Shown: one piece after another, positions 44,611 through 53,264 of the stretch
Layout: every line of letters starts with the position of its first letter
Position numbering within the stretch: the first letter of the stretch is position 1
NCBI RefSeq assembly: GCF_001306175.1
Contig: NZ_LGKN01000004.1
Coordinates: 496,001 to 560,000 of the forward strand
DNA from: Ardenticatena maritima
GTDB taxonomy: Bacteria; Chloroflexota; Anaerolineae; Ardenticatenales; Ardenticatenaceae
Length of the DNA: 64,000 bases
Direction: 5' to 3'
The notes under the pieces: model-generated
Told to the model about the DNA's origin: nothing
The model's input: the letters and a program-made list of their open reading frames with translations, nothing else
Database searches by the model: none
Position numbers and translations under genes: made by a program

Positions 44611-44638
44611 TTGCATCTTCTTCACAACTGACTATAAT
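44611..44638 (+). promoter_or_regulatory. promoter of the nusA-infB operon
   Basis: -35 TTGCAT (44611-44616), 16-bp spacer, -10 TATAAT (44633-44638). The leader to nusA would be about 100 bases and contains a terminator-like hairpin. In the 330-base gap 44415-44744 I see two promoters, one dyad and this hairpin, and no gene. Confidence 0.75.
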
Positions 44639-44671
44639 CCGAGGCAAGAAACAAGCACTCGCGCACCGGAG

Positions 44672-44701
44672 AAGTGGGGATTCCCCACTTTTCTTGTTGT
44701 A
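44672..44701 (+). promoter_or_regulatory. terminator-like hairpin in the nusA leader (possible attenuator)
   Basis: A perfect 9-bp stem AAGTGGGGA/TCCCCACTT (44672-44690, one-base spacer in the dyad) is followed by TTTCTTGTTGT. It lies about 27 bases inside the transcript and 43 bases before nusA. It looks like an intrinsic terminator and could attenuate the operon. Confidence 0.65.
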
Positions 44702-44744
44702 AAGGGTGTGTGAAGAGAGATGGGATAGAAGGAGTGCAAACAGC

Positions 44745-46295
44745 ATGCGAACCAGCGAATTCATGATGGCGCTCAACGCGCTCTGCCATGAACGTGACCT
44801 TTCAAAAGAAGTGGTCATTCAGGCGGTGGAACGCGCCTTGCTCACAGCCTACAAGCGTGATTACGGCGGCAAGGCGTACAACCCCGTGGTCAAAATTGAC
44901 CCTGTGACGGGGGATGCGCGGGTGTACGTGGACAAAGAAGTGGTCGAAGAAGTGATGCACCCGCACACGGAAATCTCGCTGGAAGAGGCGCGGCAGTTCG
45001 AGCCTGACGCCCAAATTGGGGACGTCATCAAAGTGGAAATCACGCCCAAGGACTTCGGGCGTATTGCGGCGCAAACCGCCAAGCAAGTCATCATGCAGGC
45101 GATTCGCGAAGCAGAGCGCGATAAAGTCTATGCGGACTTTTCGAGCCGCGAAGGTGAGATTGTTGTCGCGACGGTGCAGGGCATTGACGCCAAAACCGGC
45201 ACGATCCGGCTGAGCCTGGGGCGCGCCGAAGCGGTGATGCCACGCCAGGAACAGATTCCAACCGAACGCTACCGCCCCGGTCAGCGCATACGTGTGTATG
45301 TGTACGAAGTGAAGAAGAGCCAGCGCGGCCCGCAAATTTACGTGAGCCGCACACATCCCGACATGCTGCGGCGGTTGCTGGAACTGGAAGTGCCCGAAAT
45401 CGCCAACGGCACGGTCATCATCAAAGGCATTGCCCGCGAGCCGGGGGCGCGCTCCAAAGTGGCGGTCTGGGCTACGCAGGAAGGTGTGGACCCCGTCGGC
45501 GCTTGTGTCGGCATGAAGGGCATTCGCAACCAGAGTATCGTGAACGAGTTGGGGGGCGAAAAAATTGACATTGTCGAATGGAGCCCCGACGAAGCCACGT
45601 TCGTCAAAAACGCGCTCAGCCCGGCCAAAGTGGCGCACGTCTTCCTCGATCCCGACCATCCCGAAGGGAAGACGGCGCTGGTCATCGTGCCCGACAACCA
45701 ATTGTCGCTGGCGATTGGCAAGGGCGGTCAAAACGCACGTCTTGCGGCAAAGCTGACCGGCTGGCGCATTGACATCAAGAGCACAAGCGAAGCGGCCGAC
45801 GAAGCCTTGCGCCGCGCCGAGTTGGAAGCCAAACGCCGCCTGCAAGAAGAGCAAGAGCGGTTGGAGCGCGAACGCAAACTTGAAGAAGCGCGCCGCCTGC
45901 TCGAAGAAGCGCAAAAAGCGCTGGCTGCGGACGCCGAGGAAGAAGAGGAAGCCGTGGCGGCGGTCGAGCCGGAGCTGCCCGAGGTTGAACCGGAGCCGGA
46001 ACCGACGGCCACAGCACCTGAGCCGCGCGCTGAAACGGTGACAACCGTTGCAGACGTTGAAGAAGAAGAGGAAGAAGATTTCTTTGAAGAAGACTTCTTC
46101 GAGGAAGAGGAAGAAGAGGAAGACGACTTCTTTGAAGAAACCAAATCCGCCAAGGCAAAAGGCGAAAAGCCCAGCCTGGCCGACCTCTTCTACACGCTGG
46201 ACAAGCGCGGCCAACAAGTGGAACTCGAAGACGAAATCCGCAAGCGGCGCAAAGAACGCAAAGGCGGCAAAAAGAGCAAGAAGAAAGGCCGCTAA
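44745..46295 (+). CDS. nusA: transcription termination/antitermination protein NusA
   Basis: RNA polymerase-associated factor modulating pausing and termination. Order: N-terminal polymerase-binding domain (about 1-130), S1 domain with REGEIVVATVQGIDAKTG (about 135-200), KH1 (VGACVGMKGIRNQSIVNEL) and KH2 (AIGKGGQNARLAAKLTGW). A long charged C-terminal extension then follows: an Arg/Glu coiled-coil stretch, an acidic region with the word DFFEE three times, and a Lys/Arg-rich end. 516 residues. ATG 44745 has AGAAGGAG upstream and starts MRTSEFMMALNAL, as the family does. rimP, usually just upstream, is absent. Confidence 0.95.
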   Translation: MRTSEFMMALNALCHERDLSKEVVIQAVERALLTAYKRDYGGKAYNPVVKIDPVTGDARVYVDKEVVEEVMHPHTEISLEEARQFEPDAQIGDVIKVEITPKDFGRIAAQTAKQVIMQAIREAERDKVYADFSSREGEIVVATVQGIDAKTGTIRLSLGRAEAVMPRQEQIPTERYRPGQRIRVYVYEVKKSQRGPQIYVSRTHPDMLRRLLELEVPEIANGTVIIKGIAREPGARSKVAVWATQEGVDPVGACVGMKGIRNQSIVNELGGEKIDIVEWSPDEATFVKNALSPAKVAHVFLDPDHPEGKTALVIVPDNQLSLAIGKGGQNARLAAKLTGWRIDIKSTSEAADEALRRAELEAKRRLQEEQERLERERKLEEARRLLEEAQKALAADAEEEEEAVAAVEPELPEVEPEPEPTATAPEPRAETVTTVADVEEEEEEDFFEEDFFEEEEEEEDDFFEETKSAKAKGEKPSLADLFYTLDKRGQQVELEDEIRKRRKERKGGKKSKKKGR

Positions 46296-46318
46296 CCAAA
46301 ACGGAACGTGTGAACCGA

Positions 46319-46360
46319 CAGAAGCCGGTACCGCGCCGCTGTGCGTGCTACCGGCTTCTG
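46319..46360 (+). other. intercistronic hairpin between nusA and rnpM
   Basis: 12-bp perfect inverted repeat CAGAAGCCGGTA/TACCGGCTTCTG around an 18-base loop. There is no T-run, so it is more likely an mRNA stability or processing element than a terminator. Confidence 0.6.
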
Positions 46361-46381
46361 TATCATCACTGGGTGAGGGGT

Positions 46382-46693
46382 ATGGGCAAGAAACACATTC
46401 CAATTCGCACCTGTATCGCATGCCGCACGTCGCGCCCCAAGCGCGAACTGATGCGCATTGTGCGCACACCGGAAGGCGAACTGGTGTTCGACGCCGACCA
46501 GAAAGCCCGGGGGCGCGGCGCGTATCTCTGCCGACGGCGTGCATGTTGGGAACGTGTGGCGCAACGCCCCAAACTGCTGGGCAACGCCCTGAAACGCCCG
46601 CTCTCGCCCGACGAGGTGGCTATGCTGCGCCAGTATGTTGAAGCAGCCACGTTTGACGAAGAAAATGAATTGACAGATGTTGAACAACCGTAG
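46382..46693 (+). CDS. rnpM: YlxR/RnpM family RNA-binding protein
   Basis: 103-residue protein of the YlxR family, reported to bind the RNase P RNA in Bacillus and modulate RNase P. The conserved block is PIRTCIACRTSRPKRELMRIVRTPEGELVFD, then GRGAYLCRRRACWERV, which includes the GRGAYLC signature. GTGAGGGG precedes ATG 46382. It has its usual place between nusA and infB. The ribosomal-protein-like ylxQ gene often found next is missing. Confidence 0.92.
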   Translation: MGKKHIPIRTCIACRTSRPKRELMRIVRTPEGELVFDADQKARGRGAYLCRRRACWERVAQRPKLLGNALKRPLSPDEVAMLRQYVEAATFDEENELTDVEQP

Positions 46694-46731
46694 CGCCGAT
46701 GCGCTGCGAAGAAGGAGTAAGGAGGACGCCT

Positions 46732-48567
46732 ATGAGCCACGCGCATGAAGCTATCCGTATCCCAGGACCAATAAGTGTTCGTGAATTGGCCGAACTGCTG
46801 GACGAAAGCCCGATTGCCGTCATCAAAACATTGATGGCAATGGGGGTAATGGCCAACATCAACCAGGTGTTGGACCCCGACACGGCCGCTCTGGCCGCCG
46901 AAGAGATGGGGCATCCGGTGCTTTTGCCGGGCGAAGAAGAAGCCCAAGAGACCGAAGAAGAAGCCGCCGAAGAAGAAGCCGCCGACATCGAAGAAGAAGT
47001 CGAGCCGGTGGCCGAAGTCAAGCCGACGCGGAAACAGCGGCTTTATGCCAACGAACGCCCCGAAGATTTGAAGCCGCGGCCGCCCATTGTGGCTGTCCTG
47101 GGGCACGTAGACCACGGGAAAACAACCTTGCTGGACGCCATCCGACAAACGCGCGTGGCGGAGGGCGAAGCTGGTGGTATTACGCAGCACATCGGTGCGT
47201 ATCAGGTCAAAAAACAAGGGCGCTTGATTACATTCATTGACACGCCGGGGCACGAAGCCTTCACCGCGATGCGTGCCCGTGGTGCACAAGGCGCGGACAT
47301 CGTCATTTTGGTGATTGCCGCCGACGACGGCGTGATGCCCCAAACCATCGAAGCCTACGAACACGCCAAAGCCGCCGGTGTGCCCATCATCGTCGCTGTG
47401 ACGAAGGTGGACAAACCGAACGCCAACCCCGACCGTGTACGCCAGCAAGCCGCCGACAAACTCGGCTTGATTCCCGAAGAATGGGGGGGCGATGTGCCCT
47501 TCGTGAATGTGGCGGCGCTCAAAGGGCAAGGCATTGACGAACTGCTGGACTACATCTTGATTGTCACCGACCTGCACCAGGATGACATCGTCGCCAATCC
47601 GAACCGCTCGGCGCAGGGCGTCGTGCTCGAAAGTGAACTTGACCCACGCCAGGGGGTGGCGGCTACGCTGTTGGTGCTCAACGGCACACTGCGCCAGCGC
47701 GATACCGTGCTCGCTGGAACCGCCTACGGCCGTATTCGCGCCATGTTCAACGACCAGGGCAAGCGTGTCAAAGAAGCCCCACCCAGTATGCCGGTGCGAG
47801 TATTGGGCTTGAACGAAGTGCCGCCCGCCGGGCAATTCTTTGAAGTGGTGGAAAGCGAACGCGCCGCGCGTGAAATCGTGGAACAGCGCAAGCGCCGCCT
47901 GGAACAAAAACGCTCGCGTGGGCGCATTACGCTGGAAGATGTCTTCCGCCAGTTGCAAGCCGGCCAGCGTGAAGAACTCAACCTGGTGGTGAAAGCCGAC
48001 ACCCAGGGGACGCTGGACGCGCTGATAGATTCCCTGCACGACCTGGCAACCGAGGATGTGGCGGTGAAAATCATTCGCCAGGGCGTTGGGGCGGTCTCCG
48101 AAAGCGATGTGATGCTCGCCAGCGCCAGCGACGCCATTGTGATTGGATTCGGCGTCAAGGTGGATCGTGTGGCGCGTGAACGCGCCGAGCAGGAAGGCGT
48201 CCAGATTCGCACCTATGATGTCATCTACCACCTGCTCGAAGACATGGAAAAGGCGCTCAAAGGGCTGCTGGAACCTGAAACAGAAGAGTTTGTCTTGGGG
48301 ACTGCCGAAGTGCGCGCCGTCTTCAAAGTGCGTGGGGGCAAGGTGGCCGGGTGCTACGTGCTGGATGGCGTCATTCGCCGCAACGCCAAAGCCCGCCTCA
48401 TCCGCGACGGCGAGGTGGTCGCCGACACCAAGGTCGCTTCGCTCAAACGCTTCCAGGAAGACGTCGCCGAAGTGCGCCAGGGCTTTGAGTGTGGTATCGC
48501 CCTCGAAGGTGTGACCGAGTACAAGGAAGGCGACCTGATCGAAGCCTACGAAGTCCGCGAAGTCTAA
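46732..48567 (+). CDS. infB: translation initiation factor IF-2
   Basis: GTPase that places initiator tRNA on the ribosome. 611 residues, a compact form: a short N-terminal IF2-N domain ([26 protein letters not shown]), an acidic linker (about 68-92), then the G domain with G1 GHVDHGKT (124-131), [11 protein letters not shown]3 DTPGHEAF and G4 TKVDKPNA. Domains II-IV follow, including the IF2 C-terminal [27 protein letters not shown] lies upstream of ATG 46732. The initiator tRNA it uses is encoded at 14191-14262. Confidence 0.97.
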   Translation: MSHAHEAIRIPGPISVRELAELLDESPIAVIKTLMAMGVMANINQVLDPDTAALAAEEMGHPVLLPGEEEAQETEEEAAEEEAADIEEEVEPVAEVKPTRKQRLYANERPEDLKPRPPIVAVLGHVDHGKTTLLDAIRQTRVAEGEAGGITQHIGAYQVKKQGRLITFIDTPGHEAFTAMRARGAQGADIVILVIAADDGVMPQTIEAYEHAKAAGVPIIVAVTKVDKPNANPDRVRQQAADKLGLIPEEWGGDVPFVNVAALKGQGIDELLDYILIVTDLHQDDIVANPNRSAQGVVLESELDPRQGVAATLLVLNGTLRQRDTVLAGTAYGRIRAMFNDQGKRVKEAPPSMPVRVLGLNEVPPAGQFFEVVESERAAREIVEQRKRRLEQKRSRGRITLEDVFRQLQAGQREELNLVVKADTQGTLDALIDSLHDLATEDVAVKIIRQGVGAVSESDVMLASASDAIVIGFGVKVDRVARERAEQEGVQIRTYDVIYHLLEDMEKALKGLLEPETEEFVLGTAEVRAVFKVRGGKVAGCYVLDGVIRRNAKARLIRDGEVVADTKVASLKRFQEDVAEVRQGFECGIALEGVTEYKEGDLIEAYEVREV

Positions 48568-48589
48568 CGCCTGTTTGATGACAAGGGCC

Positions 48590-48636
48590 GATGGCTCGTC
48601 TGGCGCGCATGTTGCGGCGGGCGAGCCATCTTTTTG
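48590..48636 (+). terminator. intrinsic terminator between infB and rbfA
   Basis: 9-bp stem GATGGCTCG/CGAGCCATC (48590-48598, 48622-48630) followed by TTTTTG. The loop is long (23 bases), so termination may be partial. It could lower expression of the downstream genes relative to infB. Confidence 0.65.
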
Positions 48637-48667
48637 TTAGGAAGGATGATGTGTGAAGGAGGACGTC

Positions 48668-49069
48668 ATGGCAACACTCCGTCGTAAAGAACGACTCGCC
48701 GAACAAATTCTTGAAGAAGTGGCGATCATCGTCCAAACAGAGATGGACGACCCACGTTTGCAATTCCTGACGGTGACGCACGTCGAAATGAGCGACGATT
48801 TGCGGCATGCGCGGGTCTTTGTGAGTATCATGGCGGAAGACGCCGAGCGTGAGGAAACACTCGCCGCGCTCCACCATGCACGCGGCTATATTCGCAGTCT
48901 GCTCGCGTCGCGCCTGACCATGCGGCGCGTGCCGACGCTGCACTTCTACCTGGATGAGTCGCTCGAAAACAGCCTGCGCGTCTGGGAATTGCTGGACCTG
49001 ACCAAGGCGGCCAAGCCGCGCGATGACATCGAACTCGAAGAAGAGGAGGCTGGGGAAGACGATGAGTAA
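48668..49069 (+). CDS. rbfA: ribosome-binding factor A
   Basis: 30S maturation and cold-adaptation factor. 133 residues in a KH-like fold: RRKERLAEQILEEVAIIVQTEMDDPRLQFLTVTHVEMSDDLRHARVFVSIM, then LTMRRVPTLHFYLDESLENSLRVWELLD, all standard. AAGGAGG is 5 bases before ATG 48668; a GTG at 48653 is an alternative. An acidic tail (DDIELEEEEAGEDDE) is added beyond the usual domain. It overlaps nrnA by 8 bases. Confidence 0.94.
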   Translation: MATLRRKERLAEQILEEVAIIVQTEMDDPRLQFLTVTHVEMSDDLRHARVFVSIMAEDAEREETLAALHHARGYIRSLLASRLTMRRVPTLHFYLDESLENSLRVWELLDLTKAAKPRDDIELEEEEAGEDDE

Positions 49070-50060
49070 ACAGCACGCCGCCAACACTATCCTGAACGCT
49101 GACAAAGTGCTCATTTTTAGCCATGTGGACCCCGACGGCGACGCCATCGGCTCGGCGTTGGGGCTGATGTGGGCGCTGCGCTCGATTGGCAAGCACGCCA
49201 ACGTTTCGTTCGCCGACCCGGTGCCGGTACGCCTGCGTTTTCTTCCGGGGAGCGAGGAAGTCGCACCGCGCCCACCCGCCGACGATGAGTTGATTGTCGT
49301 CCTCGACGCCAGCGACCCCGACCGTGTGGGGGGACCGCTACCCGCGGAAGCCATGCAAGGGCGCGAAGTGGTCAACATTGACCACCACGTCACCAACGTC
49401 AACTATGGCACGGTCAACTGGGTAGATCCGTCATATCCCGCCGTGGCACAAATGATCTACCACCTGCTCCCCCTGCTGGGGATTGAGCGCCCCGACGCCA
49501 ACACCGCCACCTGCCTGTTGACCGGCATGGTCACCGACACCAATGCATTCAGCACATCGCACACCACGCCCGCCGTCCTGCGTGACGCCGCCGACCTGAT
49601 GGAAGCGGGCGCGCCGCTACCCACCATCATGCAAGAAGCCATCCGCAGCCGCACCCTGCAAGAAGTGCGCCTGTGGGGGCAAGTGCTCTACGATTTCGCC
49701 GTTGAAGATGGCATCGCCTGGGCGATCAACACGCGCGAGAAGCAAGCCAAAGCCCAAGCCAGCGAAAACGACGCCGGCGGCATGAGCAACTTCCTGCTCA
49801 ACATTCGCGGCGTCAAAGTGGCCATCACCTTCAACGAACTTGAAGATGGGCGCACCAAAATCAGCATGCGCGCCAAACCGGGGCACAACCTCGCCGATTT
49901 GGCGTTCCGCCTGGGCGGCGGTGGGCACCCCCTCGCCGCGGGGGCGACGCTCGATATGCCCATCGAAGAAGCCGTGCGTACTGTCATTCCCATGCTCCAC
50001 GAGGTCATCCGCGAAGCCGAAACCACCGCAAGCGCAACCGGCGCGGCGGCGAGCGCCTGA
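49062..50060 (+). CDS. nrnA: DHH-family phosphoesterase (NrnA-type nanoRNase / pAp phosphatase)
   Basis: Degrades short oligoribonucleotides (nanoRNA) and/or dephosphorylates pAp, by homology to Bacillus NrnA. 332 residues. DHH motifs: HVDPDGDAIGS (21-31), LDASDPDRVG and NIDHHVTN. The C-terminal DHHA1 part holds GGGGHPLAAGATL, which binds substrate. The ribosome site is within the rbfA end (GAGGAGGCTGG) and the coding regions overlap by 8 bases, so translation is likely coupled. This infB-rbfA-nrnA-truB-ribF order is common in Gram-positive-like bacteria. Confidence 0.94.
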   Translation: MSKQHAANTILNADKVLIFSHVDPDGDAIGSALGLMWALRSIGKHANVSFADPVPVRLRFLPGSEEVAPRPPADDELIVVLDASDPDRVGGPLPAEAMQGREVVNIDHHVTNVNYGTVNWVDPSYPAVAQMIYHLLPLLGIERPDANTATCLLTGMVTDTNAFSTSHTTPAVLRDAADLMEAGAPLPTIMQEAIRSRTLQEVRLWGQVLYDFAVEDGIAWAINTREKQAKAQASENDAGGMSNFLLNIRGVKVAITFNELEDGRTKISMRAKPGHNLADLAFRLGGGGHPLAAGATLDMPIEEAVRTVIPMLHEVIREAETTASATGAAASA

Positions 50061-50068
50061 GGAGCGGC

Positions 50069-50962
50069 ATGGACGGCATTCTGATTGTGGACAAACCCGC
50101 CGGCATGACATCGCACGACGTGGTGGCGCGGGTACGCAAACTGGCACGCCAGCGCAAAATCGGGCACGCCGGCACGCTGGACCCCCTGGCGACCGGCGTG
50201 CTCGTGCTGGGGCTGGGCAAAGCCACCCGCCTGCTCGAATACTTGACCGGACACGATAAGCGCTACCTCGCCGCGGTCATGCTTGGGCAAACCACCACCA
50301 CCTACGACGCCGAGGGCGAAGTGGTGCGTACCTACGAAGGCGAATGGCCCTCGCGCGAGGCGGTGGAAGCCGCGCTGGAACGTTTTCGTGGCGAGATTGA
50401 GCAACGTCCGCCCCTCTTTTCAGCCATCAAGCAGGGCGGGGAACGGCTCTACGAAAAAGCCCGCCGCGGCGAAAACGTGGACGTACCGCCGCGCCGTGTC
50501 ATCATTCACGAACTGCACCTACTGCGCTACGCGCCGCCGCTCCTCGAATTGGACGTGCGCTGTTCCAAGGGCACCTACATCCGCTCACTCGCCCACGACC
50601 TGGGCGAAGCCCTCGGCACAGGGGCTTTTCTAGCCGCCCTGCGGCGCACCGCCAGCGGGCCTTTCACCATTGAACAAGCCCACACCCTACCTGAAATCGA
50701 AGCCGCCGCGCGTGAGCGCCGATTGGATGAATTGCTGTTGCCGCTCGGCGCGGGGCTGGAAACCTTGCCCGCCGTTCGCCTCTCGCCTGAGGAAGCGCGC
50801 CGCCTGGCGCAAGGGCAATTCATTCGTGCGCACACCCCGCTGGACGGTATGGTGCGCGCCCTGCTGGGCGACGAACTGGTGGCGCTTGTGCAGTACGATG
50901 AACAACGCCGCGCCTGGCGTCCTGTGAAAGTGCTGGTCTCAGAACCCAATCAACGAACGTGA
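50069..50962 (+). CDS. truB: tRNA pseudouridine(55) synthase
   Basis: Forms pseudouridine in the T loop of tRNAs. 297 residues: GILIVDKPAGMTSHDVVARVRKL, KIGHAGTLDPLATGVLVLGLGKATRL with catalytic D38, QRPPLFSAIKQGGERLYEKARRGE, RCSKGTYIRSLAHDLG, and a C-terminal PUA-like domain. It begins 8 bases after nrnA with GAGGAGC overlapping the upstream stop codon region. Confidence 0.97.
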   Translation: MDGILIVDKPAGMTSHDVVARVRKLARQRKIGHAGTLDPLATGVLVLGLGKATRLLEYLTGHDKRYLAAVMLGQTTTTYDAEGEVVRTYEGEWPSREAVEAALERFRGEIEQRPPLFSAIKQGGERLYEKARRGENVDVPPRRVIIHELHLLRYAPPLLELDVRCSKGTYIRSLAHDLGEALGTGAFLAALRRTASGPFTIEQAHTLPEIEAAARERRLDELLLPLGAGLETLPAVRLSPEEARRLAQGQFIRAHTPLDGMVRALLGDELVALVQYDEQRRAWRPVKVLVSEPNQRT

Positions 50963-50982
50963 AGACAACACAGCGAGGAGTC

Positions 50983-51945
50983 ATGAACATCCTGCGCGAC
51001 GATTTCTCATCTTTTCATGGCGAAACCGTGCTCACAATTGGCAAATTCGACGGCTTGCACGTTGGGCATCAAGCGCTCATCCGCACCGTGCGTGAAGAAG
51101 CCGCCGCCCTGGGCGTGCACGCCGCCTTGCTTACTTTCGACCCACACCCGCTCGCCGTCTTGCGTCCCGAAGCCGCGCCGCCGCTCATCACCCCCCTGCC
51201 TGAAAAAACACGCCTGCTCGCCCTCTACGGGCTCGACATCATGGCGATTCTCACCTTCACCCACGAACTGGCGCAGACGCGCGCCCTGGACTTTCTGGCG
51301 CGCATTGAAGCCGGCTTGCGTCCGCGCGTTTTCGTCGTCGGGCCCGATTTTGCGTTTGGCTATCGGCGCGAAGGCACGCTCGACCTGCTGCGCGCCTGGG
51401 CGAGCGAACGCGGCAAGCGCGTCATTGTTGTGCCGCCGGTGGTGGTGAACGGCGAACGGGTCAGCGGCTCGCTGGTACGTAAGAAACTGCTGAATGGAGA
51501 CGTCGGGGAAGCGGTGGCGCTGCTGGGGCGCGCCTACGCCATCACCGGCGTGGTGCGCCACGGCAACCAGCGGGGCGGGCGCATCGGCATTCCAACCGCC
51601 AACCTGGCGCCGCCCGAAGGGCAAGTCGTACCGGCAAACGGCGTCTATGTGACGCAAGTTTTCTGGAATGGTGAAGCGCACCCCGCCGTGACAAACATCG
51701 GCGTGCGCCCCACCGTGGACGGGCACACGCGCTTCATCGAAACGCACATTTTGGACTGGGAAGGCGACCTGTACGGGCAATGCATTCGCGTCGAATTTCT
51801 GGAACGCCTGCGCGATGAGCGCAAATTCCCATCGCTCGAAGAACTGATTGCGCAAATTCACGCGGATATCGAAGCGGCGCGGCGCTGGTTCGCCACACAC
51901 ACGCCACCAACACCAACCTTGTCGCCCTACTGCGAAAACGAATGA
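50983..51945 (+). CDS. ribF: bifunctional riboflavin kinase / FAD synthetase
   Basis: Converts riboflavin to FMN and then FAD. The N-terminal FMN adenylyltransferase domain has IGKFDGLHVGHQALI, with the ribose/phosphate-binding G-x-F-D-G-x-H-x-G-H motif, TFDPHPLAVL and VGPDFAFGYRREGTLDLL. The C-terminal flavokinase domain (from about 175) has GRIGIPTANLAP and VANGVYVTQV-like sequence. 320 residues. ATG 50983 with GAGGAG nearby is preferred; a GTG at 50959 overlapping the truB stop is possible. Last core gene of the operon. Confidence 0.95.
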   Translation: MNILRDDFSSFHGETVLTIGKFDGLHVGHQALIRTVREEAAALGVHAALLTFDPHPLAVLRPEAAPPLITPLPEKTRLLALYGLDIMAILTFTHELAQTRALDFLARIEAGLRPRVFVVGPDFAFGYRREGTLDLLRAWASERGKRVIVVPPVVVNGERVSGSLVRKKLLNGDVGEAVALLGRAYAITGVVRHGNQRGGRIGIPTANLAPPEGQVVPANGVYVTQVFWNGEAHPAVTNIGVRPTVDGHTRFIETHILDWEGDLYGQCIRVEFLERLRDERKFPSLEELIAQIHADIEAARRWFATHTPPTPTLSPYCENE

Positions 51946-51959
51946 GGAGCATGCCAACC

Positions 51960-52364
51960 ATGAATCTGTTTCAACGCAAGCGTCAACGGCCATTCATCTA
52001 TCCAACCGAGCGCCGCGATATTGAATTGGTGATGTACGCCCGCACTTTTGGCTGCTGGGACCAAGCGCGTGCTGAAGCCTGGCTGCGTGAACACAGCATC
52101 CCGTATCGCGTTGTGGACATCAGCCGCGAACCGGGCGCCGCCGAACGCCTGCTGCACTGGGTTGGGTATCTCAGCGTCCCGACGTTTATCATCGCACGCC
52201 CTGGGGAAGATGAACCCATCGCCCCACCCGAACCGCTCAATGGTCGTCGCCCGCGCGGCCTGCACCGCGGCACCCTCATCACCGAGCCGAGCAACGAGCA
52301 ACTGCTCGCCTTCCTGCTCGACCACAAGTTGGTTGCCATTGCCGACAATGAGTTAGCGGTGTAG
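51960..52364 (+). CDS. glutaredoxin-like protein with altered active site
   Basis: 134 residues. ELVMYARTFGCWDQARAEAWLREHSIPYRVVDISRE is the glutaredoxin opening, and GYLSVPTFIIA gives the cis-proline (VP) that shapes the thiol site. The active-site motif is CWDQ, a single cysteine with no second, so it is monothiol-like but not CGFS. A C-terminal tail of about 40 residues is unusual. ATG 51960 lies 10 bases after GAGGAG; two in-frame ATG codons upstream (51942, overlapping the ribF stop as ATGA, and 51951) are alternatives. It may act in redox or metal handling. Confidence 0.8.
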   Translation: MNLFQRKRQRPFIYPTERRDIELVMYARTFGCWDQARAEAWLREHSIPYRVVDISREPGAAERLLHWVGYLSVPTFIIARPGEDEPIAPPEPLNGRRPRGLHRGTLITEPSNEQLLAFLLDHKLVAIADNELAV

Positions 52365-52403
52365 GCAGCACGCCAGGCGAAAGCCCACACCGCCAACCCG
52401 GCG

Positions 52404-53264
52404 TTAGCGCTGAAACGTCCAGACGCCACGCAGAAGCCGCATCTGCATACCGCAGGTGCGGCATTTGTGTGTCTCGGGGGCGGGGGCATCCCACGCCCCA
52501 ACCGTGTAGCATTGGGGGCATTGCAACACCTGCCGCCAATCAGGCAAGGGGCGCGGCGTGAGGCTCCCGGGCTTGCGCGCCCACACCAGGTCGTAGTAGG
52601 TCTGCCAGGGGCGGGTGAAAATCTCCGTCAAGCCATGCGCCGCTAGGCGCTTCTCGAACTGCGCCGGCGAATCGGTGCGCCCCGGCATCAAACGGGCGTC
52701 CAGGCCGATACGGTTGGAGATGAGCAACCATCCGCCGGGGCGCAAGACGCGCACCATTTCAGCAATGGCGGCGTCGCGGTCGGGCAGGAATTCGAGCGCT
52801 TCGAGCATCGTCACGGCATCGAAAGCCTCATCAGCAAAGGGGAGAGGGGCGGCGGGGTGGTGCAAGAGCGCCCAACGGGCGTCCAATTCGCGCTGGGCGC
52901 GTTTGTGTGCGGCTTGCGCCAGCATTTCAAACGAGGCGTCCACGCCTACCAGCGCGCCTGTGAAAAAAGGAATGTCGAGCAACGCAAGCGGAAGGCGTCC
53001 CGTGCCTGTAGCCACATCCAACACCAAACCAGGACCGCCTTCCCCAAGGGCTTCTTCCAAACGGTCGAACAGGGGCTTGCCAAGAAAGGCAAACTCATCA
53101 GCCGGCGAAAAGCCCTTGACCGCATCATACGTCGGCGCGCCGCGGTCGTAGAGCCAGCGCACCAGCCACGCCCCGGCATAACTGCCTTCGGCCACGTAGA
53201 TGAGCCAATAAAGGGCCAGCAGTACTCCCACCACGACAACCAGCGCCACCAGAAGATTGCCCAT
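52404..53264 (-). CDS. membrane-anchored SAM-dependent methyltransferase with C-terminal zinc ribbon
   Basis: 286 residues in three parts. One N-terminal transmembrane helix (LVALVVVVGVLLALYWLIYVA) comes first. Then a class I methyltransferase domain: motif I LVLDVATGTGRLPLALL, acidic GVDASFEML, LPFADEAFDAVTMLEALEFLPD and VRVLRPGGWLLISN. The C-terminus has two cysteine pairs (CPQC and CRTC, 20 residues apart) forming a probable zinc ribbon. The substrate is unknown; a lipid or quinone-like acceptor at the membrane is possible. GGAG 9 bases before ATG 53264. It converges on the glutaredoxin-like gene. Confidence 0.8.
   Translation of the reverse strand: MGNLLVALVVVVGVLLALYWLIYVAEGSYAGAWLVRWLYDRGAPTYDAVKGFSPADEFAFLGKPLFDRLEEALGEGGPGLVLDVATGTGRLPLALLDIPFFTGALVGVDASFEMLAQAAHKRAQRELDARWALLHHPAAPLPFADEAFDAVTMLEALEFLPDRDAAIAEMVRVLRPGGWLLISNRIGLDARLMPGRTDSPAQFEKRLAAHGLTEIFTRPWQTYYDLVWARKPGSLTPRPLPDWRQVLQCPQCYTVGAWDAPAPETHKCRTCGMQMRLLRGVWTFQR

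Noticed and set aside
44802-46544. 580-codon frame antisense to nusA
   Set aside because: Phe/Arg-rich mirror of the acidic NusA codons; no ribosome site or domain.
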